From Oxalobacteraceae bacterium (GTDB lineage: Bacteria; Pseudomonadota; Gammaproteobacteria; Burkholderiales; Burkholderiaceae_D): DNA of 17,042 nt. This document shows, piece by piece, positions 1 through 6,967 of the stretch (within the stretch, counting starts at the first letter, position 1; every line of letters starts with the position of its first letter). A program made the position numbers and the translations under genes. The DNA lies in contig CANFGA010000014.1 of the NCBI GenBank assembly GCA_947446335.1, forward strand, positions 1 through 17,042, read 5' to 3'. The notes beneath the pieces are model-generated. The model had not been told where the DNA came from. It saw only the letters and a list, made by a program, of their open reading frames with translations, and made no database searches.

Positions 1-444
1 GGCTTGCCCTCGGCCGCGCTGGGCGCGTTGATCACATTGCGCCTGTTCGGCATGGACTTGACGATGATCGCCATCATCGGCATCTTGCTGTTGATCGGCA
101 TCGTCAAGAAGAATGCGATCATGATGATCGACTTTGCGCTGCACGCACAGCGCGATGAAGGGATGAGCCCGCAGCACGCGATCCGGGAAGCGTGCATTTT
201 GCGTTTTCGCCCGATCATGATGACCACGATGGCGGCGCTGATGGGAGCCTTGCCGCTGGCGCTGGGCATCGGCGCTGGCGCCGAATTGCGCCAGCCACTG
301 GGCTTGGCCGTGGTCGGCGGGCTGATTTTTTCGCAAGTGATCACGCTCTTCATCACGCCGGTGATCTACCTGTTCCTCGACAAATACAGCGGTTCAGGGC
401 CGATGACCGATGCTGCGCTGGAAAAACATGAAGCGGCGCAATAA
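1..444 (+). CDS. RND efflux permease (MdtB/MdtC-like), C-terminal end
   Basis: This is the last 147 residues of a resistance-nodulation-division inner-membrane pump; the 5' part lies outside the window and the frame is open from base 1. RND permeases of this type use the proton gradient to expel drugs through a periplasmic adaptor and an outer-membrane channel. The signature IGIVKKNAIMMIDFA, then LRFRPIMMTT, ALPLALGIGAGAELRQPLG and a final TLFITPVIYLFLD, match the C-terminal membrane half of HAE-1/MdtB-MdtC pumps. Hydrophobic segments lie at about residues 2-36, 76-94 and 100-125. A short charged cytoplasmic tail follows. No T6SS role is expected; it marks the left border of the locus. MdtB and MdtC cannot be separated from this fragment, so no symbol is given. 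Confidence 0.92.
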   Translation, partial: GLPSAALGALITLRLFGMDLTMIAIIGILLLIGIVKKNAIMMIDFALHAQRDEGMSPQHAIREACILRFRPIMMTTMAALMGALPLALGIGAGAELRQPLGLAVVGGLIFSQVITLFITPVIYLFLDKYSGSGPMTDAALEKHEAAQ

Positions 445-524
445 TAAGGACACGAACGCATGGATGCGCATGCTTGCTGTATGCTCCGTGCGCTCCTTCG
501 AAAAGGAGTGCGCTCCTGCGTTAC

Positions 525-1463
525 ATGCTGTTGGCTTCGCCTCACGGAAAGTTTGATTTGCACGACAAGACCCATATATTTGCAGACCATGCCACCTACT
601 GCGAAACCTGCGGCCAGGCGATCCTGCCGCCGGCTGACTATGGGGTCAAGAAAAGCACATCGAAGCGGATCGGATTGGCCGTATCGATCCTGCTGCACTT
701 GCTCGGGGTGGCCTATTATTTGCTGCGCGACGAACCGGTGCGCTTGATGCCGCCGGCGACGCCAGACGGCGCGATGGTCTACATCTCGCCGCTGCCGGCT
801 GCGCCGGTCGCCAAGCCGCAGCCACCCAAGCCGGCAGTGAAACCCGTACAGAAACCCGAAGTCAAGCCGCAGCCCAAGGTCCAGGCCAGGGCACAGCCAC
901 CGGCGCGCCCGCCCGCTCGGACCAAGCCTGCGCCCGTGCGCCCCAAGGAAGAAGTCTATATCCCGCCGGTGGTGGCGCGCGTTGCGCCGCCGGAGCAAGA
1001 CATGGCGGCGCAGATCGCGGCCAGGCGCGCCGCGCGCGCCGCAGCGCAGCCGCAGGCGGTGCAAGAGGAGAGCGAGGAAGCGCGCGGTCAGCGCATCGCG
1101 CGCGCCAACATCGCCGGCGCGCAGGGCGGCTCGACGGGCGCCGAGCGCAATGGTTCGGGCGGGGTATTTTCGATCGTCAACCAGACCGTGCGCAGCGCCG
1201 AAGTCAAGTTCCGTGGCTGGAACAGCAATTTCAAGCGCAACTGGTCGCAGCAGGTTCAGGTCGACATCGGTGGCGAGCGCGACATCGAAACGGCGATCGT
1301 CAAGAAGATGATCGAATTGATCCGCAAGGAAAAACCGGGCGACTTCGTCTGGGATTCGCACCGCCTCGGGCGCCACGTGAACTTGTCCGCCAGGGTCGAG
1401 GATGCGGCCGAATTGCAAGCTTTCTTGCTCAAGGAATTCTTCCCCGATTACCGGCGGCGCTGA
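525..1463 (+). CDS. Proline-rich single-pass membrane protein, TonB-like architecture, unknown function
   Basis: I do not recognise a named family. From the ATG at 525 the protein has 312 residues. It has a short N-terminal region with one CETCG (CxxC) motif that could be half of a metal-binding ribbon, then one hydrophobic segment (IGLAVSILLHLLGVAYYLL). A long Pro/Lys/Ala-rich stretch with PxPKP-type repeats follows, then an Arg/Ala/Glu-rich helix, a Gly/Ser linker and a compact basic C-terminal domain ending in FFPDYRRR. Membrane anchor plus Pro-rich spacer plus small C-terminal domain is the TonB/TolA layout, but I see no clear TonB signature. An in-frame ATG at 474 would give 329 residues. 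The start at 525 is preferred only because the upstream 17 codons look non-coding and include a small hairpin; its Shine-Dalgarno (AAGGAG near 503-508) is too distant to be convincing. It sits about 320 bp ahead of tssA and is separated from it by a hairpin, so membership of the T6SS is unproven. Confidence 0.6.
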   Translation: MLLASPHGKFDLHDKTHIFADHATYCETCGQAILPPADYGVKKSTSKRIGLAVSILLHLLGVAYYLLRDEPVRLMPPATPDGAMVYISPLPAAPVAKPQPPKPAVKPVQKPEVKPQPKVQARAQPPARPPARTKPAPVRPKEEVYIPPVVARVAPPEQDMAAQIAARRAARAAAQPQAVQEESEEARGQRIARANIAGAQGGSTGAERNGSGGVFSIVNQTVRSAEVKFRGWNSNFKRNWSQQVQVDIGGERDIETAIVKKMIELIRKEKPGDFVWDSHRLGRHVNLSARVEDAAELQAFLLKEFFPDYRRR

Positions 1464-1495
1464 CCCCGGCGCCAGTGCCGGGCCCTGCTTCACTC

Positions 1496-1524
1496 TCCGG
1501 ACTTCTGGTCCGGATTTCCTCTTT
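1496..1524 (+). terminator. Possible rho-independent terminator after the TonB-like gene
   Basis: A perfect 7-bp stem TCCGGAC / GTCCGGA (1496-1502 with 1508-1514) encloses a 5-nt loop and is followed by the T-rich run TTTCCTCTTT. A second GC stem, CCCGGC / GCCGGG (1465-1470 with 1477-1482), lies just upstream. It begins within a few bases of the stop codon at 1461-1463. The T-tract is interrupted, so efficiency is uncertain, but the position between the TonB-like gene and the T6SS promoter region fits a transcription boundary. Confidence 0.5.
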
Positions 1525-1630
1525 CCGCAGTCCTGCGCCGCCCGGCTGCGGCATGCCTTTGCGCCCTCGCTTCATCCTTTTCATTCGATAAACTATCTAT
1601 CAAATTGTCACAAAAATAATTAATTTCAAA

Positions 1631-1661
1631 TTGATATTTGGCATTGCTATCGGATTATAAT
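1631..1661 (+). promoter_or_regulatory. Candidate sigma-70 promoter for the T6SS run
   Basis: In an AT-rich leader (about 1575-1690) unlike the GC-rich genes around it, a perfect -10 hexamer TATAAT lies at 1656-1661. The best upstream -35 match is TTGATA at 1631-1636, with a long 19-bp spacer. TTGGCA at 1638-1643 is too close to act as the -35. The predicted start would lie near 1668, leaving a leader of roughly 115 nt before tssA. Only the motif is visible; promoter activity is inferred. Confidence 0.4.
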
Positions 1662-1729
1662 AATTTCTTGTTAAAAATAGTAGTTTGCAGGGCAACATGG
1701 TGCTGATGTGCTGAAATTGGGCATGCAGC

Positions 1730-1762
1730 CATCCGATGTGGACAATCCGGCTGTATCGGATG
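1730..1762 (+). repeat. Perfect 8-bp inverted repeat in the tssA leader
   Basis: CATCCGAT (1730-1737) and ATCGGATG (1755-1762) are exact reverse complements separated by 17 nt. They end 21 nt before the preferred tssA start at 1784. The repeat could fold as an mRNA hairpin near the ribosome-binding region or act as a dyad operator downstream of the candidate promoter. Its presence fits a non-coding leader and so favours 1784 over the longer in-frame start at 1736. Confidence 0.4.
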
Positions 1763-1783
1763 ACGAACAAGGGCCGACAGAGC

Positions 1784-2836
1784 ATGACGAGTCTCGACAT
1801 CGAAGCGTTGCTGGAGCCGGTCGATCCGGTTGCGCCGTGCGGGCCGGATCTGGAATACGATCCGGACTTCCTGGCCCTCGAGCAAGCGATCCTGGGCAAG
1901 CCGGAAGTCCAGTATGGCGCGACCATCACCCCAGCGGTGCCGCCCGATTGGAAGCTGGTCAAGAAGCTGGCGGCAGGCTTGCTCGCGCGCAGCCGCGATT
2001 TGCGCCTGGCCATGCATTTGCTGCGCGCCAACCTGGCGCTGCATGGGATGGCCGGACTGGCTGATGGCATGGCCTTGATCGAGCGCTTGCTGGAAGAGCG
2101 CTGGGACAGCGTGCATCCGGCGCTCGATGAGGATGATCCCACGGACGCCACGCTGCGCATCAATTCGCTCGCGACGCTGGCCGATAGCGCGACGGTGCTC
2201 AGGGATTTGAAAGATACCGCATTGATTGTCTTGCCGGGACTGGGGCCGCTCAGCTTGCGCATGCTGGACATCGCCAGCGGCGAACTGGCGCCGCAGCCAG
2301 GACAGGAAAAAATCGCCACAGCATCGATCGAAGCGGCCTTTCGCGATGTCGACGATGCCGGTTTGCGCATTGCCGCCGGCGTGCTCGGCCACGCCTGCGC
2401 CAGCGCAATCAACATCGAAGCGATCCTGATGCGCCAGGTTGGCAGCGCGCAGGCGCTCAATCTCGACGGTTTGACGCGGGCCTTGAAGCGTTGCCGCGAT
2501 TTTCTGAGCGCCCAACTGGTCGGGCGCGGCGGCGCCGAAGCCGAAGCGCAGCCGGAGCAAGAGCAAGAGCCAGAGCCGACCGATGGCAACCCCCAGGCCA
2601 GGCCAGCACCGTCCGACTTCAAAGGCGACATTGCCAACCGGGCCGACGTGCTGAAGATGCTCGACAAGCTCATCAAATACTACCGTGAACATGAACCATC
2701 GAGCCCGGTGCCCTTGCTGCTGGAGCGGGCCAAATGGCTGGTGCCCAAGAGTTTCATCGAAATCATGGAGGATCTGGCGCCCGACGGCATGGCACAGCTG
2801 ATGGTGATCAAGGGAAGACAGATGCAGGACGAGTGA
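1784..2836 (+). CDS. tssA: Type VI secretion system protein TssA (ImpA_N family)
   Basis: TssA is a cytosolic ring-forming protein that helps assemble the baseplate and prime sheath/tube polymerisation. The 350-residue product opens with the ImpA_N-type sequence LLEPVDPVAPCGPDLEYDP and a helical N-terminal domain. An acidic Glu/Gln/Pro-rich linker (about residues 245-275) leads to a C-terminal domain ending in EPSSPVPLLLERAKWL, SFIEIMEDLAPDG and a final QLMVIKG. This matches the short TssA class of about 345 residues, as in P. aeruginosa TssA1. The start at 1784 (MTSLDIEALL) is chosen because the family begins here. In-frame ATGs at 1736 and 1760 would add non-homologous residues and run through an inverted repeat. 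The ribosome site (AAGGG about 10 nt upstream) is weak. It is the first gene of the T6SS run, 45 bp before tssB. Confidence 0.93.
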   Translation: MTSLDIEALLEPVDPVAPCGPDLEYDPDFLALEQAILGKPEVQYGATITPAVPPDWKLVKKLAAGLLARSRDLRLAMHLLRANLALHGMAGLADGMALIERLLEERWDSVHPALDEDDPTDATLRINSLATLADSATVLRDLKDTALIVLPGLGPLSLRMLDIASGELAPQPGQEKIATASIEAAFRDVDDAGLRIAAGVLGHACASAINIEAILMRQVGSAQALNLDGLTRALKRCRDFLSAQLVGRGGAEAEAQPEQEQEPEPTDGNPQARPAPSDFKGDIANRADVLKMLDKLIKYYREHEPSSPVPLLLERAKWLVPKSFIEIMEDLAPDGMAQLMVIKGRQMQDE

Positions 2837-2881
2837 CAAGGGCAAGCGGACATTGTGTTGTTCATCATGGAGGAGTAAATC

Positions 2882-3394
2882 GTGGCCACAGCAAGCAGTC
2901 AGAAATTCATCGCCCGCAACCGGGCGCCGCGGGTGCAGATCGAATACGACGTCGAAGTCTACGGCGCAGAAAAAAAGGTCCAGCTGCCGTTCGTCATGGG
3001 CGTGCTGGCCGACTTGTCGGGCCAACCGATTGATCCGATGGCGCCGGTCGCGGACCGCAAATTCCTTGAAATCGATGTCGACAACTTCGACGATCGGCTC
3101 AAATCGATGAAGCCGCGCGTGGCCGTGCAAGTGCCCAATACGCTCACCGGCGAAGGCAACATGAGCATCGACATGACGTTCGAAAGCATGGACGACTTCG
3201 CGCCGGCGGCGATTGCGCGCAAGGTCTCGTCGCTCAGCAAGCTGCTCGAAGCGCGCCAGCAATTGTCGAACCTGATGACGTACATGGATGGCAAGACCGG
3301 GGCCGAAGACTTGATCGCCAGGCTGCTCAGCGAACCGGCATTGATGCAGGCCCTGACATCGGCCCCGAAATTGACCGACGAGCCAAAAGAATAA
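2882..3394 (+). CDS. tssB: T6SS contractile sheath small subunit TssB (VipA/ImpB)
   Basis: TssB pairs with TssC to build the cytosolic contractile sheath around the Hcp tube. The 170-residue product has the usual family length and sequence: an N-terminal SQKFIARNRAPRVQIEYDVE, a central PFVMGVLADLSG, and FLEIDVDNFDDRLKSMKPR. Near the C-terminus are KLLEARQQLSNLMTYMDGK and a region typical of ImpB. Translation starts at GTG 2882, preceded by a strong GGAGGAG (about 2869-2875). It lies 24 bp before tssC, with which it must be made in equal amounts. Confidence 0.97.
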   Translation: MATASSQKFIARNRAPRVQIEYDVEVYGAEKKVQLPFVMGVLADLSGQPIDPMAPVADRKFLEIDVDNFDDRLKSMKPRVAVQVPNTLTGEGNMSIDMTFESMDDFAPAAIARKVSSLSKLLEARQQLSNLMTYMDGKTGAEDLIARLLSEPALMQALTSAPKLTDEPKE

Positions 3395-3418
3395 CCGCGA
3401 CCATCTCAAGGAATGACC

Positions 3419-4909
3419 ATGGAACAAAGCATTTCGGAAGCACAGCAACCGGGCGCGACGCTTGAAATGAGCGACTTCAGCAGCTTGCTGAACAAGGAAT
3501 TCAAGCCGCAGTCGACCAAGGCAAAGGATGCCGTCGAAGGCGCGGTGCGCACGCTGGCCGAGCAGGCGCTGGCGGGCACCAATCTGATCTCGGGCGACGT
3601 GCTGGCGACGATCGAAGGCATGATCGCCGCGCTTGACGCCAAGCTGACGCAACAGATCAACCTGATTTTGCACACCGAAGAGTTCCAGAAACTCGAAGGC
3701 GCATGGCGCGGCTTGCATCACCTGGTCAACAACACCGAGACCGATGAAACGCTGAAAATCCGCGTGATGAATATCTCGAAGAACGACCTGGCCAAGACGC
3801 TGAAGAAATTCAAGGGCACCGCGTGGGACCAGAGCCCGATCTTCAAGCGCATGTATGAAGAAGAATTCGGCCAGTTCGGCGGCGAGCCGTTCGGAGCCAT
3901 CGTTGCAGACTATTATTTCGATAACAGTCCGCCGGATGTCGAACTGCTCACTGGCATGGCGAAGATCGCCGCCGCCGCGCATGCGCCATTCATCGCCGCT
4001 GCGGCGCCATCGGTGATGCTGATGGAATCGTGGCAAGAGCTGTCGAACCCGCGCGACTTGACCAAGATTTTCCAGACGCCGGAACACGCCGCGTGGCGCT
4101 CGTTCCGGGAGTCGGAAGATGCGCGCTATGTCGGCCTGGCGATGCCGCGCTTCCTGGCGCGCCAGCCCTACGGCGCCAAGACCGATCCGGTCGAGCAATT
4201 CGACTTCGAGGAAGACACGTCGGCGCCGGGCAGCGCCAATTACGCCTGGTGCAACGCGGCTTACGCGATGGCGGTCAACATCAACCGCTCGTTCAAGGAA
4301 TATGGCTGGTGTTCGCGCATTCGCGGCATCGAGTCCGGCGGCGCCGTCGAAGGCTTGCCGGTGCATTCATTCCCGACCGACGATGGCGGCGTGGCGATGC
4401 AATGCCCGACTGAAATCGCGATCAGCGACCGGCGCGAAGCAGAACTGGCGGCCAACGGTTTCATGCCGCTGGTGCACAAGAAAAATACCGATTTCGCCGC
4501 CTTCCTCGGCGCGCAATCGCTGCACAAGCCGGCCGAATACGACGATCCCGACGCCACTGCGAATGCCAATCTGGCGGCGCGCCTGCCGTATCTGTTCGCC
4601 ACCTGCCGCTTCGCGCATTACCTCAAATGCATCGTGCGCGACAAGATCGGCTCGTTCAAGGAACGCGATGAAATGGAGCGCTGGCTCAGTAACTGGATCA
4701 ACAATTATGTCGATGGCGATCCGGCCAATTCCAGTGAAGGAACCAAGGCCAGAAAGCCGCTCGCTGCAGCCGAAGTGGTTCTGGAAGAGGTGGAAGGCAA
4801 TCCGGGCTATTACACGTCGAAATTCTTCCTGCGTCCGCACTACCAGCTCGAAGGCTTGACCGTCTCCCTGCGTTTGGTCTCGAAGCTGCCTTCGGCCAAG
4901 GGGGGCTGA
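3419..4909 (+). CDS. tssC: T6SS contractile sheath large subunit TssC (VipB/ImpC)
   Basis: TssC is the large sheath subunit; its N-terminal helix is the handle that ClpV grips to dismantle contracted sheaths. The product is 496 residues, the normal length. It shows the ImpC hallmarks KLEGAWRGLHHLV, FGAIVADYYFDNSP, ESWQELSNPRDLTKIFQ, FLARQPYG, a central GSANYAWCNAAYAMA and a C-terminal FFLRPHYQLEGLTVSLRLV. Two ATGs are six bases apart (3413 and 3419). AAGGA at 3408-3412 directly abuts the first and lies 6 nt before the second, so 3419 is preferred. It sits between tssB and hcp; the 94-bp gap to hcp may hold a separate hcp promoter. Confidence 0.97.
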   Translation: MEQSISEAQQPGATLEMSDFSSLLNKEFKPQSTKAKDAVEGAVRTLAEQALAGTNLISGDVLATIEGMIAALDAKLTQQINLILHTEEFQKLEGAWRGLHHLVNNTETDETLKIRVMNISKNDLAKTLKKFKGTAWDQSPIFKRMYEEEFGQFGGEPFGAIVADYYFDNSPPDVELLTGMAKIAAAAHAPFIAAAAPSVMLMESWQELSNPRDLTKIFQTPEHAAWRSFRESEDARYVGLAMPRFLARQPYGAKTDPVEQFDFEEDTSAPGSANYAWCNAAYAMAVNINRSFKEYGWCSRIRGIESGGAVEGLPVHSFPTDDGGVAMQCPTEIAISDRREAELAANGFMPLVHKKNTDFAAFLGAQSLHKPAEYDDPDATANANLAARLPYLFATCRFAHYLKCIVRDKIGSFKERDEMERWLSNWINNYVDGDPANSSEGTKARKPLAAAEVVLEEVEGNPGYYTSKFFLRPHYQLEGLTVSLRLVSKLPSAKGG

Positions 4910-4944
4910 TTCTGTTTGACGTTGTATTGAAATAGTTCGGGCAA

Positions 4945-4954
4945 GGTAATTACC
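4945..4954. repeat. 10-bp perfect palindrome upstream of hcp
   Basis: GGTAATTACC reads the same on both strands and lies 49 bp before the hcp start, in the 94-bp tssC-hcp gap. An upstream TTGAAA (4927-4932) is the best -35-like element, but no good -10 is visible. The palindrome shares the pattern GG-N-AATT-N-CC with a second palindrome in front of the DUF4280 gene. It may be an operator; no known regulator is assigned. Confidence 0.3.
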
Positions 4955-5003
4955 CTTTGATTCACACCTCGCCGGCATTAGGCTGGCAACACAGGAGAAA
5001 CGT

Positions 5004-5501
5004 ATGGCACTCGATATGTTCATCAAGTTGGGCGATAGCATCAAAGGCAGTTCCCAGGACAGCGTACAAAAAGACAATTGTGATGTGCTTGCCTATAGCT
5101 GGGGGATGTCGCAATCTGGCAGTTTTCATGCCGGCGGTGGCGGTGGCGCCGGTAAAGTGAATATCCAGGATTTGTCTTTCACAAAATACCTCGACAATGC
5201 GAGTACGGCAATCATGATGCATTGCTGCACGGGCAAGCACATCGATAAGGTCACATTATTGGTGCGCAAGGCCGGCGGAGAAAAAGGTACGCCTGGTGTG
5301 AAAGAAATTGAAATCACGATGACCAAAGTCATGGTGACGTCGGTCTCGTGTGGCGGTTCCGGTGGCGAAGACAAGTTTACTGAAAATGTTACTCTCAATT
5401 TTGCTGAAGTGAAGTTCGAAAACTTCAAGCAAGATGCCAAGGGCGTTAGCTCAAGCGCCGGCAATCTGGATTGGGATATTGCGGCAAACAAAGGTAAATA
5501 A
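5004..5501 (+). CDS. hcp: T6SS inner tube protein Hcp (TssD)
   Basis: Hcp forms hexameric rings that stack into the tube propelled out of the cell, and small effectors can ride in its lumen. The 165-residue product follows the Hcp1 pattern closely: MALDMFIKLGDSIKG at the N-terminus, then AYSWGMSQSGSFH, GGGGGAGKVNIQDLSFTKYLD, the Gly-rich loop SCGGSGGEDKFTENVTLNFA and a variable hydrophilic tail. AGGAGA lies about 6 nt before the ATG. It has wider gaps on both sides than the neighbouring tss genes and a strong hairpin after it, which fits the need for far more Hcp than other components. Confidence 0.98.
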   Translation: MALDMFIKLGDSIKGSSQDSVQKDNCDVLAYSWGMSQSGSFHAGGGGGAGKVNIQDLSFTKYLDNASTAIMMHCCTGKHIDKVTLLVRKAGGEKGTPGVKEIEITMTKVMVTSVSCGGSGGEDKFTENVTLNFAEVKFENFKQDAKGVSSSAGNLDWDIAANKGK

Positions 5502-5524
5502 ATATGTTTGAGCATTGATGTGAA

Positions 5525-5558
5525 CTTGAGGTGGCGATTGCTGTTGCTCCGCCTCAAG
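5525..5558 (+). terminator. Strong hairpin after hcp (partial terminator or mRNA stabiliser)
   Basis: CTTGAGGTGG (5525-5534) pairs with CCGCCTCAAG (5549-5558) over 10 bp with one G-T wobble and a 14-nt loop. It starts 23 nt after the hcp stop. No run of T follows, so it is not a textbook terminator. A 3' stem that protects the abundant hcp message, or that lowers read-through into tagJ, is plausible. Confidence 0.45.
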
Positions 5559-5634
5559 ACCTCCATTCTCTTGTGCGCAATTCATATCGGGCTTTATCGG
5601 TATGGCAAATGCTGCGAGACATAGAAAGCCCGCC

Positions 5635-6462
5635 ATGCCTGTAGAGCAACTGATCAAAGAGGGACGGCTGTCCGACGCGATGAAATCGCTGCAAGACTTG
5701 GTGCGCAAGAATCCGGCCGATGTGAAGTACCGTATTTTTTTGTTCCAGTTGCTGGCGGTGATGGGGCAGTGGCCGCGGGCCTTGACGCAATTGAATGTGG
5801 CGGGCGAACTCGACGCCGCCACCTTGCCGATGGTGCAGACTTACCGCGAAGCGATACAGTGCGAAGCCTTGCGCGCGGATATTTTCACCGGCAAGCGCGC
5901 GCCGTTGATCTTCGGCGAGCCACAACCCTGGCTGGCGCTGCTGCTCGAAGCGCTCAAATTTGACGCCGCTGGCGATGCCGAGCGCGCCGCGACCGCACGC
6001 GCGCAGGCGTTCGATGCTGCTCCGGTATCGCCTGGCAGCATCGACGGCGTGCGTTTCGAGTGGATCGCCGATGCCGATCAGCGCCTCGGCCCGGTGCTTG
6101 AAACGATCATCAACGGGCGTTATTTCTGGGTACCGATGCAGCGCATCGCGCGCATCGAATTCGATGCGCCGGTTGACTTGCGCGATACCGTGTGGAGCGC
6201 AGCCTCGTTCACGTGGACCAATGGCGCGCAAACGGTCGGCCTGATCCCGACCCGCTACAACGAGTCCGTGGCCAGCGGCGATGACGCGCTGCTGCTGGCG
6301 CGCCGCACCGAATGGACCGAACAGGGTTTTGGCCTCGGTCAGCGCATGCTGGTCACCGATGCCGGCGATCATGCGTTGATGGATGTGCGCGTCATTGAAT
6401 TCGATGTGCAAGCTGATGCATCTGATGCCGATGCCGAAGCGATGGACATGCACCATGGCTGA
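5635..6462 (+). CDS. tagJ: T6SS accessory protein TagJ (ImpE family)
   Basis: TagJ (ImpE, HsiE1 in P. aeruginosa) is an accessory protein that binds the sheath subunit TssB and may help ClpV recognise sheaths. It is found only in some T6SS subclasses. The 275-residue product has a helical N-terminal half (EQLIKEGRLSDAMKSLQ, then FLFQLLAVMGQWPRALTQL). A C-terminal ImpE domain follows with GVRFEWIADADQRLGPVLE, INGRYFWVP and TVGLIPTRYNESV. The start at 5635 matches where family proteins begin; an in-frame ATG at 5602 would add 11 residues. Neither has a clear Shine-Dalgarno. Its end overlaps the tssE start by 8 nt. Its presence ties this locus to HSI-1-like systems. Confidence 0.93.
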   Translation: MPVEQLIKEGRLSDAMKSLQDLVRKNPADVKYRIFLFQLLAVMGQWPRALTQLNVAGELDAATLPMVQTYREAIQCEALRADIFTGKRAPLIFGEPQPWLALLLEALKFDAAGDAERAATARAQAFDAAPVSPGSIDGVRFEWIADADQRLGPVLETIINGRYFWVPMQRIARIEFDAPVDLRDTVWSAASFTWTNGAQTVGLIPTRYNESVASGDDALLLARRTEWTEQGFGLGQRMLVTDAGDHALMDVRVIEFDVQADASDADAEAMDMHHG

Positions 6463-6967
6463 ACTGGCGCCGCGCGAACGCTTGCAGCCATCGTTGCTCG
6501 ATCGTCTCAGCGACGACGAGCCGGACAAGGCGGTGGAGTCGCGCGAGCGTCGCGTGCTGTCGCTGCGCACCTTGCGTGAAGGCGTGGTGCGCGACCTGGC
6601 CTGGCTGCTCAATACGACGAATCTGTTTTCCGTCGTGGATACTGAAAAACTGCCACACATCGCCAATTCGGTGCTCAATTACGGCGTGCCGAACATGGCG
6701 GGCAGTTCGGTCGCCGGCTTCAATGTGAGCGCGCTGGAGCGTGGCATCCGCCAGGCGATCTGGGACTTCGAGCCGCGTCTGATCCGCGCCTCGGTCTCGG
6801 TCACGGTGCTGCCAAATCGGGCCGGCGACAACCACCGGATCATGTTCGCGATAGAAGCCGACATGTGGGCCCAGCCCTATCCGGAGCGGCTGTATCTGAA
6901 GACCGAACTCGATCTGGAGCGCGGCGCGGTGCTGTTGACCGAAACGAATGGAAGGGGAACATCTTGA
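6455..6967 (+). CDS. tssE: T6SS baseplate protein TssE (gp25-like)
   Basis: TssE is a baseplate wedge component related to T4 phage gp25 and starts sheath polymerisation. The product has 170 residues. It begins MAELAPRERLQPSLLDRL, has the RERRVLSLRTLREGVVRDLAWLLN helix region, and carries the conserved gp25 core with E106-P107-R108 in WDFEPRLIRASVSV. The start at 6455 overlaps the tagJ stop (ATGGCTGA), and the stop shares bases with the TTG start of tssF. Both junctions suggest translational coupling so that wedge components are made together. Confidence 0.95.
   Translation: MAELAPRERLQPSLLDRLSDDEPDKAVESRERRVLSLRTLREGVVRDLAWLLNTTNLFSVVDTEKLPHIANSVLNYGVPNMAGSSVAGFNVSALERGIRQAIWDFEPRLIRASVSVTVLPNRAGDNHRIMFAIEADMWAQPYPERLYLKTELDLERGAVLLTETNGRGTS

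Noticed and set aside
460..747. Small + strand open frame of 95 codons after the RND gene
   Set aside because: It overlaps the TonB-like gene in another frame, is Cys/Arg-rich and has no homology I recognise.
1638..1655. Sigma-54 type promoter (TTTGGCATTGC) before tssA
   Set aside because: The GG is present, but no GC dinucleotide lies at the required spacing, so the -12 element is missing.
1655..4366. Very long antisense open frame (over 900 codons) opposite tssA-tssC
   Set aside because: It lies opposite three clear conserved T6SS genes, and its product is Arg/His/Gln-rich with no recognisable domain. Long antisense frames are common where GC-rich codon bias removes stops.
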